From: Streptomyces sp. 2131.1
GTDB taxonomy: Bacteria; Actinomycetota; Actinomycetes; Streptomycetales; Streptomycetaceae
DNA: 64,000 bases
Assembly (NCBI RefSeq): GCF_900105515.1
Contig: NZ_FNSY01000001.1
Location: 2,356,001-2,420,000, forward strand
Direction: 5' to 3'
The notes under the pieces were generated by a model, which saw only the letters and a list, made by a program, of their open reading frames with translations, did no database searches and was not told the DNA's origin. Shown here in pieces: positions 8,168 through 16,884 of this stretch. The position numbers and the translations under genes are program-made. Position 1 is the first letter of the stretch. Each line of letters begins with the position of its first letter.

Positions 8168-8812
8168 TCAGGGCCCCGTCAGCAGGCGAGGGGTCAGCGC
8201 GCCGCAGGGCACCAGGTCGACCTCTCCCCCGGCGTCGCGCAGGTCCGTCAGCACCAGCTCGTCGTACATGAGCAGCCCGGACTGCTCGGGCCACACGATG
8301 GCCCAGAGCCACAGGCCGCACGCCTCGCCGGCGAAGACGGCCCGGTCCGCGGGGGCGTCCTTGACGTGCCAGAGCGGGGTGGGGCGGCCGGCGGCGAGCA
8401 CCTTGGAGTCAGGGGGCCCGTCCACTCGCAGCGAGGGCCCGGGGTCGGGGCCGTCGATGCCCGCGTACCGCGCGCCGAGCCCGACGCCCAGCTCCTCCGC
8501 GACGAGCAGCAGCTCGCCCATCCCGCCGAGCGGGCCGGGTCCGGAACAGGCGACGGCGGTGGCGCGGCCTCCGGTGCGGTCGTCACCGGCGCAGGCCACG
8601 CCCGTGAACAGCCAGCCCACCGGGAGCGGCCAGGGCATCCACACGGGTACCTGGGCCCGGTGCACCACCACGCCGAGCGCCTCGACGCTCGGCGGGACGA
8701 CCGGCTGGAGCGGGTGCACCCCGCCGTGGACATCGCACTGCCAGGAGTCGGCGAAGAGCCCGGGCGCCCTGACCCGGCCTCCGCACTTCGGGCAACTTGG
8801 TTCGCCCCTCAT
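8168..8812 (-). CDS. DUF6758-type zinc-ribbon protein, unknown function
   Basis: A 214-residue protein. The first 25 residues carry CPKCGG and, further on, QCDVHG, a probable zinc ribbon (Cys-X2-Cys ... Cys-X2-His). The rest is a Gly/Pro-rich globular region with no motif I can name. I recall this as a Streptomyces-conserved family. Start uncertain: ATG 8812 gives the conserved opening MRGEPSCPKC, but GGAGAGG is 13 nt from it and only 4 nt from an upstream TTG at 8821. Confidence 0.8.
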   Translation of the reverse strand: MRGEPSCPKCGGRVRAPGLFADSWQCDVHGGVHPLQPVVPPSVEALGVVVHRAQVPVWMPWPLPVGWLFTGVACAGDDRTGGRATAVACSGPGPLGGMGELLLVAEELGVGLGARYAGIDGPDPGPSLRVDGPPDSKVLAAGRPTPLWHVKDAPADRAVFAGEACGLWLWAIVWPEQSGLLMYDELVLTDLRDAGGEVDLVPCGALTPRLLTGP

Positions 8813-8939
8813 ACCGACCAACGGTCCTCTCCGGCCGTCGCCGCGTCAAGGACGATCACCCTCGCGCGGCGCGCACCCAGGACCCTCTACCCCGGCACCG
8901 TCCGGCCACCGGGTCCCTGTCGGCCAATTTAGATGTAAC

Positions 8940-8969
8940 TTGCATTCATTAGGTTCTCTAACTTATTCT
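8940..8969 (+). promoter_or_regulatory. promoter of the MFS transporter gene
   Basis: TTGCAT (8940-8945) and TATTCT (8964-8969) are separated by 18 nt. They lie inside the most AT-rich patch of the area (8928-8985), which also fits a place for regulator binding. The start site would be near 8976, leaving a leader of about 33 nt with GAGAGGGAGAGG before ATG 9009. Confidence 0.55.
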
Positions 8970-9008
8970 GTGCATAACGCATCGATCCAGTGGAGAGGGA
9001 GAGGTCCC

Positions 9009-10256
9009 ATGCCGTCAGAGGCAGTACCGGGAGAGGATCCGTTCAACCAGGAGCCGGTCAGCATCCTGCGCCAGCCGAAGGCCGTCTGGGCCACGGCGGG
9101 CGCTTCCGTCGTCGCGTTCATGGGCATCGGCCTGGTGGACCCGATCCTGCCGTCCATCGCCAAGGGCCTGGACGCGACGCCGAGCCAGGTGTCGCTGCTC
9201 TTCACCTCGTACTTCCTGATCACCGCCGTCGCGATGCTGGTGACCGGCTTCGTCTCCAGCCGCATCGGCGGCCGTAAGACCTTGCTGGCCGGACTCGCGC
9301 TCGTGGTGGTCTTCGCGGCGCTCTCCGGCACCTCCTCGTCCGTCGCCGAACTGGTCGGCTTCCGGGCCGGCTGGGGACTGGGCAACGCGCTGTTCGTCTC
9401 GACCGCGCTCGCGGTGATCGTCGGCGCGGCGGCCGGCGGCAGCTCTGCGGCGATCCTGCTGTACGAGTCGGCGCTCGGGCTCGGCATGGCGTGCGGGCCG
9501 CTGCTCGGCGCCCTGCTCGGTGACGCCAGCTGGCGCTACCCGTTCTTCGGGACGGCCGCGCTGATGGCGATCGGCTTCGTCTGCATCACGGCGTTCCTGA
9601 AGGAGCAGCCGAGGCCCGCCCGCAAGACCTCGCTGCTCGACCCCGTCAAGGCCCTCGGCCACGGCGGGCTCGCCTCCGTCGCCGCCTCCGCGTTCTTCTA
9701 CAACTACGCGTTCTTCACGATCCTGGCGTTCACCCCGTTCGTGCTGGACATGACGCCGTACAAGTCCGGTGCCGTCTTCTTCGCCTGGGGCCTGCTGCTC
9801 GCGGTGTTCTCGGTGCTCGTCGCGCCCCGGCTGCAGCAGCGGTTCGGATCGCTGAAGGTGCTCGGCGCCTCGCTCGTGCTGCTCGCCGCCGACCTGGTCG
9901 TCCTGGGCTACGGCAGCCACACCACGGCCATCGTCTGCACGATCGTGTCCGGCGCACTGATCGGCATGAACAACACCGTCTACACGGAGCTGGCCCTCGG
10001 CGTCTCGGACGCGCCGCGCCCGGTGGCGAGCGCGGGCTACAACTTCGTCCGCTGGTTCGCCGCCGCCGCGGCGCCCTACCTGGCCCCGAAGATCGAGGAG
10101 TGGAGCAACATCCACATCCCGTTCGTGGTCGCCGCCGCCGCCTCGGTCCTGGGCGCCGTCGTGGTCTGGGTACGGCGCTCCGCGCTCACCCACGAGGCGG
10201 AGGAGCTGGAGCCGAAGCACGCCACGGAGGACGGCGTCACGGTCTTCGCCAACTGA
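9009..10256 (+). CDS. MFS transporter (drug efflux type)
   Basis: A 415-residue membrane protein with about 12 hydrophobic segments. It has the family's signature loop SRIGGRKTLLAG between helices 2 and 3, and VDPILPSIAKGLDAT in the first helix-loop region, typical of drug:H+ antiporters. It likely exports small molecules across the cytoplasmic membrane. The ribosome binding site GAGAGGGAGAGG immediately precedes ATG 9009. It has its own promoter in an AT-rich patch and is divergent from the zinc-ribbon gene. No local regulator gene is present. Confidence 0.92.
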   Translation: MPSEAVPGEDPFNQEPVSILRQPKAVWATAGASVVAFMGIGLVDPILPSIAKGLDATPSQVSLLFTSYFLITAVAMLVTGFVSSRIGGRKTLLAGLALVVVFAALSGTSSSVAELVGFRAGWGLGNALFVSTALAVIVGAAAGGSSAAILLYESALGLGMACGPLLGALLGDASWRYPFFGTAALMAIGFVCITAFLKEQPRPARKTSLLDPVKALGHGGLASVAASAFFYNYAFFTILAFTPFVLDMTPYKSGAVFFAWGLLLAVFSVLVAPRLQQRFGSLKVLGASLVLLAADLVVLGYGSHTTAIVCTIVSGALIGMNNTVYTELALGVSDAPRPVASAGYNFVRWFAAAAAPYLAPKIEEWSNIHIPFVVAAAASVLGAVVVWVRRSALTHEAEELEPKHATEDGVTVFAN

Positions 10257-10261
10257 CGCCG

Positions 10262-10846
10262 TCAGTCCAGATTCACGGATTGCCGCAGGGGGTCGCGCAG
10301 GTCGGTCCCCTGCGACAGCCATTTCTCCTGCAGTTCCTGCGCCCCCCGGACCCGCTTCCAGGCAGCCTCGTTGTGCGTCATCGGCAGCAGCGGCAGGAAG
10401 CGCACGGGCTCCAGCGTCCCGTCCAGCTCCAGGTCCTCGACCAGCCCCCCGCTCTCCGCGACCAGCACCGAGGTGAAGGGCGCGCCCGGCCACAGCGGCT
10501 CGCCGACGTCCAGCGACGCCCCCGGCGCCACGATCAGCCCCTCCACCTGCGGCGAGGCCGCGAGCACCGCGAGCTTGCGCAGCACCTGGTCGGTGTCGGC
10601 GAGCCCGCCCCGTACCGAGAGCACCAGTTCGGCACGGGGGCCCTTCAGCGGGTCGGCCACGACGGCGGTCGGGTCGGACATCGGCCGGTCGGACATGCCG
10701 AGCGTGGCGTACCGCACGATGTCCCCGTCGATGAACCGGAGCACCTCGATCCGGTCCGTCCCGAGAAACGTCACTGCCGCGCGCGCGTCCGGTTCGCCCA
10801 GGGCCGTCCGCAGACGCGCCTCGACCAGAGCAAGAATTTCTGCCAT
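10262..10846 (-). CDS. suppressor-of-fused (SUFU) domain protein
   Basis: A 194-residue soluble protein resembling bacterial SUFU-domain proteins. The segments VLRFIDGDIVRYATLGMSD, RAELVLSVRGG and FLPLLPMTHNEAAWK are typical. Bacterial members have no established enzymatic role; some are thought to be immunity or protein-interaction modules. It is convergent with the MFS gene (5-nt gap). TATGCT sits 6 nt before ATG 10846 and there is no ribosome binding site, so a leaderless mRNA is likely. Confidence 0.8.
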   Translation of the reverse strand: MAEILALVEARLRTALGEPDARAAVTFLGTDRIEVLRFIDGDIVRYATLGMSDRPMSDPTAVVADPLKGPRAELVLSVRGGLADTDQVLRKLAVLAASPQVEGLIVAPGASLDVGEPLWPGAPFTSVLVAESGGLVEDLELDGTLEPVRFLPLLPMTHNEAAWKRVRGAQELQEKWLSQGTDLRDPLRQSVNLD

Positions 10847-10852
10847 GCGGTG

Positions 10853-10858
10853 AGCATA
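10853..10858 (-). promoter_or_regulatory. -10 box for a leaderless SUFU-domain gene
   Basis: Minus-strand TATGCT, 6 nt before the ATG at 10846. Confidence 0.45.
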
Positions 10859-11008
10859 GGTCGCGTATGGAACGGGCAAAGTAAGGGATTGGCCCTGTAA
10901 CGGCTGCTAGCCTGGGGCGTCGGCCGGGACAGCACGCAGAAGCGTCGCTCTCAAGTCCCGGACTACGTCGTCCCTCACGGGGGACCGGCTGGAGGAGGTG
11001 GGGCTGCG

Positions 11009-11068
11009 GTGGATCCGAGTCGATCGTGCAGTACCAACCGCTCTTCCGCCGAACGCCTCTCCGCGTGA
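11009..11068 (+). CDS. possible 19-codon upstream ORF before the CorA-type gene
   Basis: GTG 11009 to TGA 11066-11068 encodes MDPSRSCSTNRSSAERLSA. It is supported by an unusually strong GGAGGAGG at 10991-10998, 10 nt upstream, although no recognised gene follows for 180 nt. It could be a leader peptide controlling the Mg2+-transporter-like gene. It could also be chance in GC-rich purine-rich DNA. No homologue is known to me. Confidence 0.25.
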   Translation: MDPSRSCSTNRSSAERLSA

Positions 11069-11248
11069 TCTGACACCCGGTCGGGCCCACGGCATGTCGC
11101 ATGACGGAAGAGCACGTCTTTTTGCCTGTCTGTAGCGAACGCCGTCATCGTGCCGCCGCGGTGCCGCCCGCTTTGCGGATGTGAGTCCACGTCCCCATTC
11201 CGGGCTGTTCCAGGCTCCCGACGACGGCCCTCCGTGAAGGAGCCAGCC

Positions 11249-12370
11249 ATGTCGATGATCCGTGACCTGCGCGCCGTCGTGCGCCCCTCCCTGCGCAAGC
11301 CCGCCCCCCTGCACAACAGCTACGACACGACCCGCGACCCGTCCGCCTCCAGCGCGGTCGTCGACTGCGCGGTCTACCGCGACGGCCGCCGCCTCCCCGA
11401 GACGGAGGGCACCTGCCGCACCCCGCGCGAGGCGATGCTCCAGGTCCGTGAAGACGGCGGCTTCGCCTGGATCGGCCTGCACGAGCCGACCGAGGAGGAG
11501 TTCGCCGGCATCGCCCGGGAGTTCGGGCTGCACCCGCTGGCAGTGGAGGACGCGGTCCACGCCCACCAGCGCCCGAAGCTGGAGCGGTACGACGACACCC
11601 TGTTCACCGTCTTCAAGACCATCCACTACGTCGAGCACGCCGAACTGACCGCGACCAGCGAGGTCGTGGAGACCGGCGAGGTCATGTGCTTCACCGGCCG
11701 GGACTTCGTCATCACCGTCCGCCACGGCGGCCACGGCTCGCTGCGCGCCCTGCGCCAACGCCTGGAGGACGACCCCGGGCTGCTCGCCAAGGGCCCGTCA
11801 GCGGTGCTGCACTCCCTCGCGGACCACGTCGTCGACGGGTACATCGCGGTGGCGGGAGCCGTGCAGGACGACATCGACGAGGTGGAGATCGAGGTCTTCT
11901 CCACGCCGGACAAGGGCAGTTCGCGCGGGTCGGACGCCGGACGGATCTACCAGCTCAAGCGTGAGGTACTGGAGTTCAAGCGGGCCGTCTCCCCGCTGCT
12001 GCGCCCGATGCAGCTGCTGAGCGAGCGCCCTATGCGGCTGATCGACCCGGACATCCAGAAGTACTTCCGGGACGTCGCCGACCACCTGGTGCGCGTCCAG
12101 GAAGAGGTCATCGGCTTCGACGAGCTGCTGAACTCCATCCTCCAGGCCAACCTGGCGCAGGCGACCGTCGCACAGAACGAGGACATGCGCAAGATCACGT
12201 CCTGGGCGGCCATCGTGGCCGTACCGACGATGATCTGCGGGGTCTACGGCATGAACTTCAAGCACATGCCGGAGGTGGGCTGGACGTACGGCTATCCGAC
12301 GGTGATGGGCTTCATCGGCGTGGTCTGCTTCTCCATCCACCGCATGCTCAAGCGCAACGGCTGGCTCTAA
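11249..12370 (+). CDS. corA: CorA-family magnesium/cobalt transporter
   Basis: A 373-residue member of the CorA family of pentameric divalent-cation channels. The long cytoplasmic N-terminal part is followed by two C-terminal membrane helices. The signature YGMNF lies at the end of the first helix (ICGVYGMNF), and a short charged C-terminus ends RMLKRNGWL. Start ATG 11249 has GAAGGA 7 nt upstream. Length is slightly above the usual 320-370 residues. Probable Mg2+ uptake; efflux-type relatives cannot be excluded. Confidence 0.92.
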   Translation: MSMIRDLRAVVRPSLRKPAPLHNSYDTTRDPSASSAVVDCAVYRDGRRLPETEGTCRTPREAMLQVREDGGFAWIGLHEPTEEEFAGIAREFGLHPLAVEDAVHAHQRPKLERYDDTLFTVFKTIHYVEHAELTATSEVVETGEVMCFTGRDFVITVRHGGHGSLRALRQRLEDDPGLLAKGPSAVLHSLADHVVDGYIAVAGAVQDDIDEVEIEVFSTPDKGSSRGSDAGRIYQLKREVLEFKRAVSPLLRPMQLLSERPMRLIDPDIQKYFRDVADHLVRVQEEVIGFDELLNSILQANLAQATVAQNEDMRKITSWAAIVAVPTMICGVYGMNFKHMPEVGWTYGYPTVMGFIGVVCFSIHRMLKRNGWL

Positions 12371-12373
12371 GCT
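12368..12373 (+). promoter_or_regulatory. -10 box overlapping the corA stop codon
   Basis: TAAGCT includes the corA stop codon TAA and lies 7 nt before ATG 12381, which has no ribosome binding site. The downstream gene may therefore have its own leaderless transcript, besides read-through from corA. Confidence 0.4.
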
Positions 12374-12380
12374 CTGCCTC

Positions 12381-12896
12381 ATGACTGCTGCTGACACTCT
12401 GCTCGGGACGGCCCTCGTCGAGGAGGCCACAAAGAAGTCGGGCCTCATCTGGGTGCGCGGCACCGGTCCGGCGCGGGCGCTGTGGCACGTGTGGCACGAG
12501 GGCGCCGCCCACCTCGTCGGCGACGGCCCCGGCGAGCAGCCGCTGCCCGCCGGGCTCACCGAGGGCGCCACCGCCGAGGTGACCGTCCGCAGCAAGGACA
12601 AGGGCGGCCGCCTCGTCGCCTGGTCGGCCGCGGTCGCCGTGCTCGCCCCGCGCTCCGAGGAGTGGGAGGCCGCCGTCGCCGAGCTGAAGGGCAAGCGGCT
12701 GAACGCGCCGGACGCGGAGCGGATGACGGACCGCTGGGCGCGCGAGTGCCGGGTCGTCCGGCTCACGCCCCTCGACGCGCGCACCGAACTGCCCGACACC
12801 TCCGGGGCGGCCGCGCCGCTGCCGACGACGGCGACGACCCGGCTGCCGGTCCCGGCGGGCCTGCCGCGCCTGCTCAAGCGCTCGCTGCGTAAGTAG
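12381..12896 (+). CDS. conserved Streptomyces protein, unknown function
   Basis: A 171-residue soluble protein beginning 10 nt after corA. The first 100 residues (SGLIWVRGTGPARALWHVWHEG, then a VTVRSKDKGGRLV strand) look like a split-barrel flavin-binding fold, but this is a guess from strand pattern only. The C-terminus is Pro/Ala-rich and ends in a basic tail LLKRSLRK. No catalytic motif is visible. A functional link to CorA is suggested only by proximity. Confidence 0.75.
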   Translation: MTAADTLLGTALVEEATKKSGLIWVRGTGPARALWHVWHEGAAHLVGDGPGEQPLPAGLTEGATAEVTVRSKDKGGRLVAWSAAVAVLAPRSEEWEAAVAELKGKRLNAPDAERMTDRWARECRVVRLTPLDARTELPDTSGAAAPLPTTATTRLPVPAGLPRLLKRSLRK

Positions 12897-12903
12897 AGGC
12901 GAC

Positions 12904-13668
12904 CTAGGACGACGTCTTGGGAAGCTGCTTGCCGTAGTCGACGGTCTCGTCCTCGGCCGGGGCCTTCAGCGTGAAGTCCTTGCCCCAGTCGGCGAGCGTG
13001 ATCACGCCTCCGCCGCCGGCCCGGGCGAAGCGCAGCGGATACGGCGTGCCCTCGAGCGACACGTCGAGCGCTCCGCCCGAGCCCTCGCCGCCCATGATGC
13101 GTACCGTGCGCACCCCGCCGGCCTCACCGCGGTCGCCCTTGGTGAGCTCGCCGTGCAGCGTGAGCATCCCGTCGAGCAGCACCTTCTTGTCGGTGAAGCC
13201 GCTGAGCTGCTTGTACGTGGGGTCGTCCTGGGGGACCTTGACGTACTTGTCCTCCAGCTTGTCCGCCGCGGCCGCCCCGCCCTTGCCGTCCCCGCCGTTC
13301 TCGTCGTGGCTCCAGAAGCCGGCGTCGGCCTTGAGGTACAGCTCGTCACCGATCCGCAGCAGCGTGAAGGCACTGTTCTTCGAGGTGACGGAGCCCGCGC
13401 CGCCCTTGTTCTTGAGCCGCATGTCGATCTTGTACGTGCCGCCCTTGCTGACCAGCGTCCCGGCGAGGCGCACAGCGTCCGCGGAGTCCACCGCGGCCTG
13501 CGCCTTCTTCTCGATCTCCGGCGCGGACAGCTTGCCCAGGCCGTTGGTCCCCTTGTCCGGGTCCTCGCCCCCGCACGCGGTGAGGGCCGCGGTCAGCCCC
13601 GCGCAGAGCACGAGGGCGAGGCACGCGGTCCGGCGGCGGGTACGGACGGCCGGGGCGGAAGAGGTCAC
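12904..13668 (-). CDS. LppX/LprAFG-type lipoprotein
   Basis: A 254-residue secreted lipoprotein. From GTG 13668 the N-terminus has basic residues, a hydrophobic core (CLALVLCAGLTAAL) and the lipobox LTAC followed by GGE, so the mature protein is anchored at that Cys. The rest alternates strands and long helices like the LolA/LppX fold, with DKKVLLDGMLTLHGELTKG typical. Relatives in mycobacteria carry lipids through the cell envelope. GTG 13677 is an alternative start; GAGAGG lies between the two choices in spacing. It ends convergently with the preceding gene. Confidence 0.85.
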   Translation of the reverse strand: MTSSAPAVRTRRRTACLALVLCAGLTAALTACGGEDPDKGTNGLGKLSAPEIEKKAQAAVDSADAVRLAGTLVSKGGTYKIDMRLKNKGGAGSVTSKNSAFTLLRIGDELYLKADAGFWSHDENGGDGKGGAAAADKLEDKYVKVPQDDPTYKQLSGFTDKKVLLDGMLTLHGELTKGDRGEAGGVRTVRIMGGEGSGGALDVSLEGTPYPLRFARAGGGGVITLADWGKDFTLKAPAEDETVDYGKQLPKTSS

Positions 13669-13874
13669 AGGGCGCACTGCCTCTCGTCTCCATGGTGGGG
13701 GGTGGCAGACGGCAGCGTACCCGGGTGGCCTACGCCAATGGGCCCAGAGCCGTACGGACGGTCCGCCGGGGCGGTCCGCGAGGGTACGGGCTAGCCTGAT
13801 CACGTCATAACAGTGCAATAACTGTCGGAAGCGGGCGGCCGGGCGCGGTCCGGAACCAACGAGGAGGCGCAGGG

Positions 13875-15149
13875 ATGACACCCGTCACGCCCCGGGTCTT
13901 CGTCTCGCACCTGTCGGGTGTGCCCGTCTTCGACCCCAACGGCGACCAGGTGGGACGCGTGCGCGACCTGGTCGCGATGCTGCGCGTCGGAGGCCGTCCG
14001 CCCCGGCTGCTCGGCATGGTCGTCGAGGTGGTGAGCCGGCGGCGGATCTTCCTGCCGATGACCCGGGTGACGGGCGTGGAGTCGGGGCAGGTGATCACCA
14101 CCGGTGTGGTCAACATGCGGCGCTTCGAACAGCGGCCCACCGAACGCCTGGTGCTCGGCGAGTTCCTCGACCGCCGGGTGCGCCTGGTGGAGACGGACGA
14201 GGAGGTCACCATCCTGGACGTGGCGATCCAGCAGCTGCCCGCCCGCCGGGACTGGGAGATCGACAAGTACTTCGTCCGCAAGGGCCGGGGCGGGGCGCTG
14301 CGCCGCAAGGGCGAGACGCTGACCGTCGAGTGGTCGGCGGTGAAGGGCTTCTCGCTGGAGGAGCACGGACAGGGCGCCGAGTCCCTGGTGGCGACCTTCG
14401 AGAAGCTGCGCCCCGCCGACGTAGCCAATGCCCTGCACCACCTGACCCCCAAGCGCCGGGCGGAGGTCGCGGCCGCGCTGGACGACGACCGGCTCGCCGA
14501 CGTCCTGGAGGAGCTGCCCGAGGACGACCAGGTCGAGATCATCGGCAAGCTCCAGGAGGAGCGGGCGGCGGACGTCCTGGAGGCGATGGACCCGGACGAC
14601 GCGGCCGACCTGCTCTCGGAGCTCCCCGAGGAGGACAAGGAGCGGCTGCTGACGCTGATGCGCCCCGGCGACGCGGCGGACGTGCGGCGGCTGATGTCGT
14701 ACGAGGAGCGCACCGCGGGCGGCCTGATGACGACGGAGCCGGTCATTCTGCGCCCGGACGCCACGGTCGCCGACGCGCTCGCCCGGGTCCGCCAGTCGGA
14801 CCTGTCCCCGGCGCTCGCCGCGCAGGTGTACGTGTGCCGCTCGCCGGACGAGACGCCGACGGGCAAGTACCTGGGCACGGTGCACTTCCAGCGGCTGCTG
14901 CGCGATCCGCCGTTCACTCTGGTCAGTTCGCTCCTGGACAGCGACCTGGTGCCGCTGCCGCCTGACACCCCGCTGTCGGTGGTGACCAGCTACCTTGCGG
15001 CGTACAACCTGGTCTCGGTGCCGGTGGTGGACGAGAGCGGCTCGCTGCTCGGCGCGGTGACCGTCGACGACGTGCTGGACCACCTGCTGCCGGAGGACTG
15101 GCGGGAGACCGACTTCCACGGCCGTGAGGGGGTGCTCCGTGACCGGTGA
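13875..15149 (+). CDS. soluble MgtE-like protein: barrel, MgtE N-domain and CBS pair, no channel
   Basis: A 424-residue protein that keeps the cytoplasmic sensor part of MgtE magnesium channels but lacks the membrane part. Residues 1-160 contain two PRC-barrel-like beta repeats (GVPVFDPNGDQVGRVRDLV; LVLGEFLDRRVRLVETDE). Then comes an MgtE N-domain of helical repeats (LEELPEDDQVEI, LSELPEEDKERL) and a CBS pair (TAGGLMTTEPVILRPDATV onward; VPVVDESGSLLGAVTVDDV). GGAGG precedes ATG 13875. It overlaps the DUF1003 gene by 11 nt, implying co-translation. M. tuberculosis Rv1232c, as I recall, has the same layout. Likely Mg2+-responsive regulator or scaffold. Confidence 0.85.
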   Translation: MTPVTPRVFVSHLSGVPVFDPNGDQVGRVRDLVAMLRVGGRPPRLLGMVVEVVSRRRIFLPMTRVTGVESGQVITTGVVNMRRFEQRPTERLVLGEFLDRRVRLVETDEEVTILDVAIQQLPARRDWEIDKYFVRKGRGGALRRKGETLTVEWSAVKGFSLEEHGQGAESLVATFEKLRPADVANALHHLTPKRRAEVAAALDDDRLADVLEELPEDDQVEIIGKLQEERAADVLEAMDPDDAADLLSELPEEDKERLLTLMRPGDAADVRRLMSYEERTAGGLMTTEPVILRPDATVADALARVRQSDLSPALAAQVYVCRSPDETPTGKYLGTVHFQRLLRDPPFTLVSSLLDSDLVPLPPDTPLSVVTSYLAAYNLVSVPVVDESGSLLGAVTVDDVLDHLLPEDWRETDFHGREGVLRDR

Positions 15150-15693
15150 CGACCGCGCCCGCGCGTCGAACGGCTCGACCGCGCTGACCCGCACGCCGCG
15201 CAACCGGCTCGACCAGCCGAAGGCGCCGCGCCGCAGGCTGCTGCCCGAGTACGACCCCGAGGCGTTCGGCCGGTTCTCGGAGCGCATCGCGCGCTTCCTG
15301 GGCACCGGCCGGTTCATCGTCTGGATGACGCTGATCATCATCGTGTGGGTGGCGTGGAACATCTTCGCCCCGCCGAACGTGCGGTTCGACGAGTACCCGT
15401 TCATCTTCCTGACCCTGATGCTCTCGCTCCAGGCCTCGTACGCGGCCCCGCTGATCCTGCTCGCGCAGAACCGGCAGGACGACCGGGACCGGGTCACGCA
15501 CGAGCAGGACCGCAAGCAGAACGAGCGCTCCATCGCCGACACCGAGTACCTGACCAGGGAGATCGCGGCGCTCAGGATGGGGCTCGGCGAGGTCGCCACC
15601 CGGGACTGGATCCGCTCCGAACTGGAGGACCTGGTGAAGGACCTGGACGACCGCCGGGCGCTGTGGTCCGCCGAGAGTGACGAAGACCGCTGA
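15139..15693 (+). CDS. DUF1003 membrane protein
   Basis: A 184-residue protein of the DUF1003 family. The basic N-terminus is followed by two membrane helices (FIVWMTLIIIVWVAWNIFA and FIFLTLMLSLQASYAAPLILLA, separated by a short loop) and a charged coiled-coil tail rich in Arg/Asp. The family motif ending in LAQNRQDDRDR is present. GTG 15139 was chosen because it follows GAGGGGG and overlaps the preceding gene by 11 nt. Translation is likely coupled to the MgtE-like protein, with which it may form a membrane complex (inference). Confidence 0.9.
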   Translation: MTGDDRARASNGSTALTRTPRNRLDQPKAPRRRLLPEYDPEAFGRFSERIARFLGTGRFIVWMTLIIIVWVAWNIFAPPNVRFDEYPFIFLTLMLSLQASYAAPLILLAQNRQDDRDRVTHEQDRKQNERSIADTEYLTREIAALRMGLGEVATRDWIRSELEDLVKDLDDRRALWSAESDEDR

Positions 15694-15724
15694 CGGGGCT
15701 ACCCGCGCGTACGGCAAGGCGCCG

Positions 15725-15730
15725 TACCAT
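15725..15730 (+). promoter_or_regulatory. -10 box for leaderless mrp
   Basis: TACCAT is 7 nt before ATG 15738, with no ribosome binding site in between. Confidence 0.5.
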
Positions 15731-15737
15731 CGTCCGT

Positions 15738-16871
15738 ATGGCTACGGAAGACGCGGTGCTTGAGGCACTGGCGACAGTGAACGACCCCGAGATCCACCGT
15801 CCGATCACCGAGCTGGGCATGGTGAAATCGGTCGACATCGATCCTGACGGTGTGGTCGCTGTCACGGTGTACCTCACCGTCTCCGGCTGTCCGATGCGCG
15901 AGACGATCACCCGGAACGTGACCGACGCGGTGGCCCGCGTCGAGGGCGTGTCCCGGGTCGACGTCACCCTCGACGTCATGAGCGACGAGCAGCGCAAGGA
16001 CCTCGCGGCGTCCCTGCGCGGCGGCACGGCGGAGCGCGAGGTGCCCTTCGCGAAGCCCGGCTCACTGACTCGGGTGTACGCGGTCGCCTCCGGCAAGGGC
16101 GGCGTCGGCAAGTCCTCGGTGACGGTGAACCTGGCCGCGGCGATGGCGGCGGACGGGCTCAAGGTCGGCGTCGTGGACGCGGACATCTACGGCCACAGCG
16201 TGCCCCGGATGCTCGGTGTGGACGGCCGGCCGACCCAGGTCGAGAACATGATCATGCCGCCGTCCTCGCACGGCGTGAAGGTCATCTCGATCGGGATGTT
16301 CACCCCGGGCAACGCCCCGGTGGTGTGGCGCGGCCCGATGCTGCACCGCGCGCTCCAGCAGTTCCTGGCCGACGTGTTCTGGGGGGACCTGGACGTCCTG
16401 CTGCTGGACCTGCCGCCGGGCACCGGTGACATCGCGATCTCGGTGGCGCAGCTGGTGCCGAACGCGGAGATCCTGGTCGTCACGACCCCGCAGCAGGCCG
16501 CCGCCGAGGTGGCCGAGCGGGCCGGCTCGATCGCCGTCCAGACCCACCAGAAGATCGTCGGCGTCGTCGAGAACATGTCGGGCATGCCGTGCCCGCACTG
16601 CGACGAGATGGTCGACGTCTTCGGCTCGGGCGGCGGCGCGAAGGTCGCCGAGGGGCTGACGAAGACGGTCGGCGCCGAGGTGCCGGTGCTGGGCGCGATC
16701 CCGATCGACGTACGGCTGCGCGAGGGCGGCGACGAGGGCAAGCCCGTCGTGCTGTCCGACCCCGACTCCCCCGCCGGCAAGGCGCTGCGCACGATCGCGG
16801 GCAAGCTGAGCGGCCGTCAGCGCGGCCTGTCGGGCATGTCGCTGGGCATCACCCCGCGCAACAAGTTCTGA
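15738..16871 (+). CDS. mrp: Mrp/ApbC-type iron-sulfur carrier ATPase
   Basis: A 377-residue P-loop ATPase of the Mrp/NBP35 family that carries Fe-S clusters to target proteins. Residues 1-90 form a MIP18/DUF59 domain (VNDPEIHRPITELGMV, SGCPMRE). The ATPase domain has the deviant Walker A GKGGVGKSS, DADIYG, and the cluster-binding pair in GMPCPHCDE. ATG 15738 is supported by the -10 hexamer and by the family's normal start. It ends at a strong bidirectional hairpin. It sits near the ECF sigma/htrA/tatB cluster as in mycobacteria. Confidence 0.96.
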   Translation: MATEDAVLEALATVNDPEIHRPITELGMVKSVDIDPDGVVAVTVYLTVSGCPMRETITRNVTDAVARVEGVSRVDVTLDVMSDEQRKDLAASLRGGTAEREVPFAKPGSLTRVYAVASGKGGVGKSSVTVNLAAAMAADGLKVGVVDADIYGHSVPRMLGVDGRPTQVENMIMPPSSHGVKVISIGMFTPGNAPVVWRGPMLHRALQQFLADVFWGDLDVLLLDLPPGTGDIAISVAQLVPNAEILVVTTPQQAAAEVAERAGSIAVQTHQKIVGVVENMSGMPCPHCDEMVDVFGSGGGAKVAEGLTKTVGAEVPVLGAIPIDVRLREGGDEGKPVVLSDPDSPAGKALRTIAGKLSGRQRGLSGMSLGITPRNKF

Positions 16872-16884
16872 CCTCCGCACGGAC

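Larger units (their letters stand above)
10847..11248. other. divergent intergenic region (about 400 nt) before the CorA-type gene
   Basis: Holds the SUFU gene's -10 box at the left and a long candidate leader for the downstream transporter. TAGCCT at 10908-10913 could be a plus-strand -10 box. A possible 19-codon ORF with a strong ribosome binding site is listed separately. No riboswitch fold could be recognised by eye. Confidence 0.4.

Noticed and set aside
13810..13825. ACAGT-N6-ACTGT as an operator before the MgtE-like gene
   Set aside because: Arms are only 5 bp and no regulator gene is adjacent; such short repeats occur by chance.
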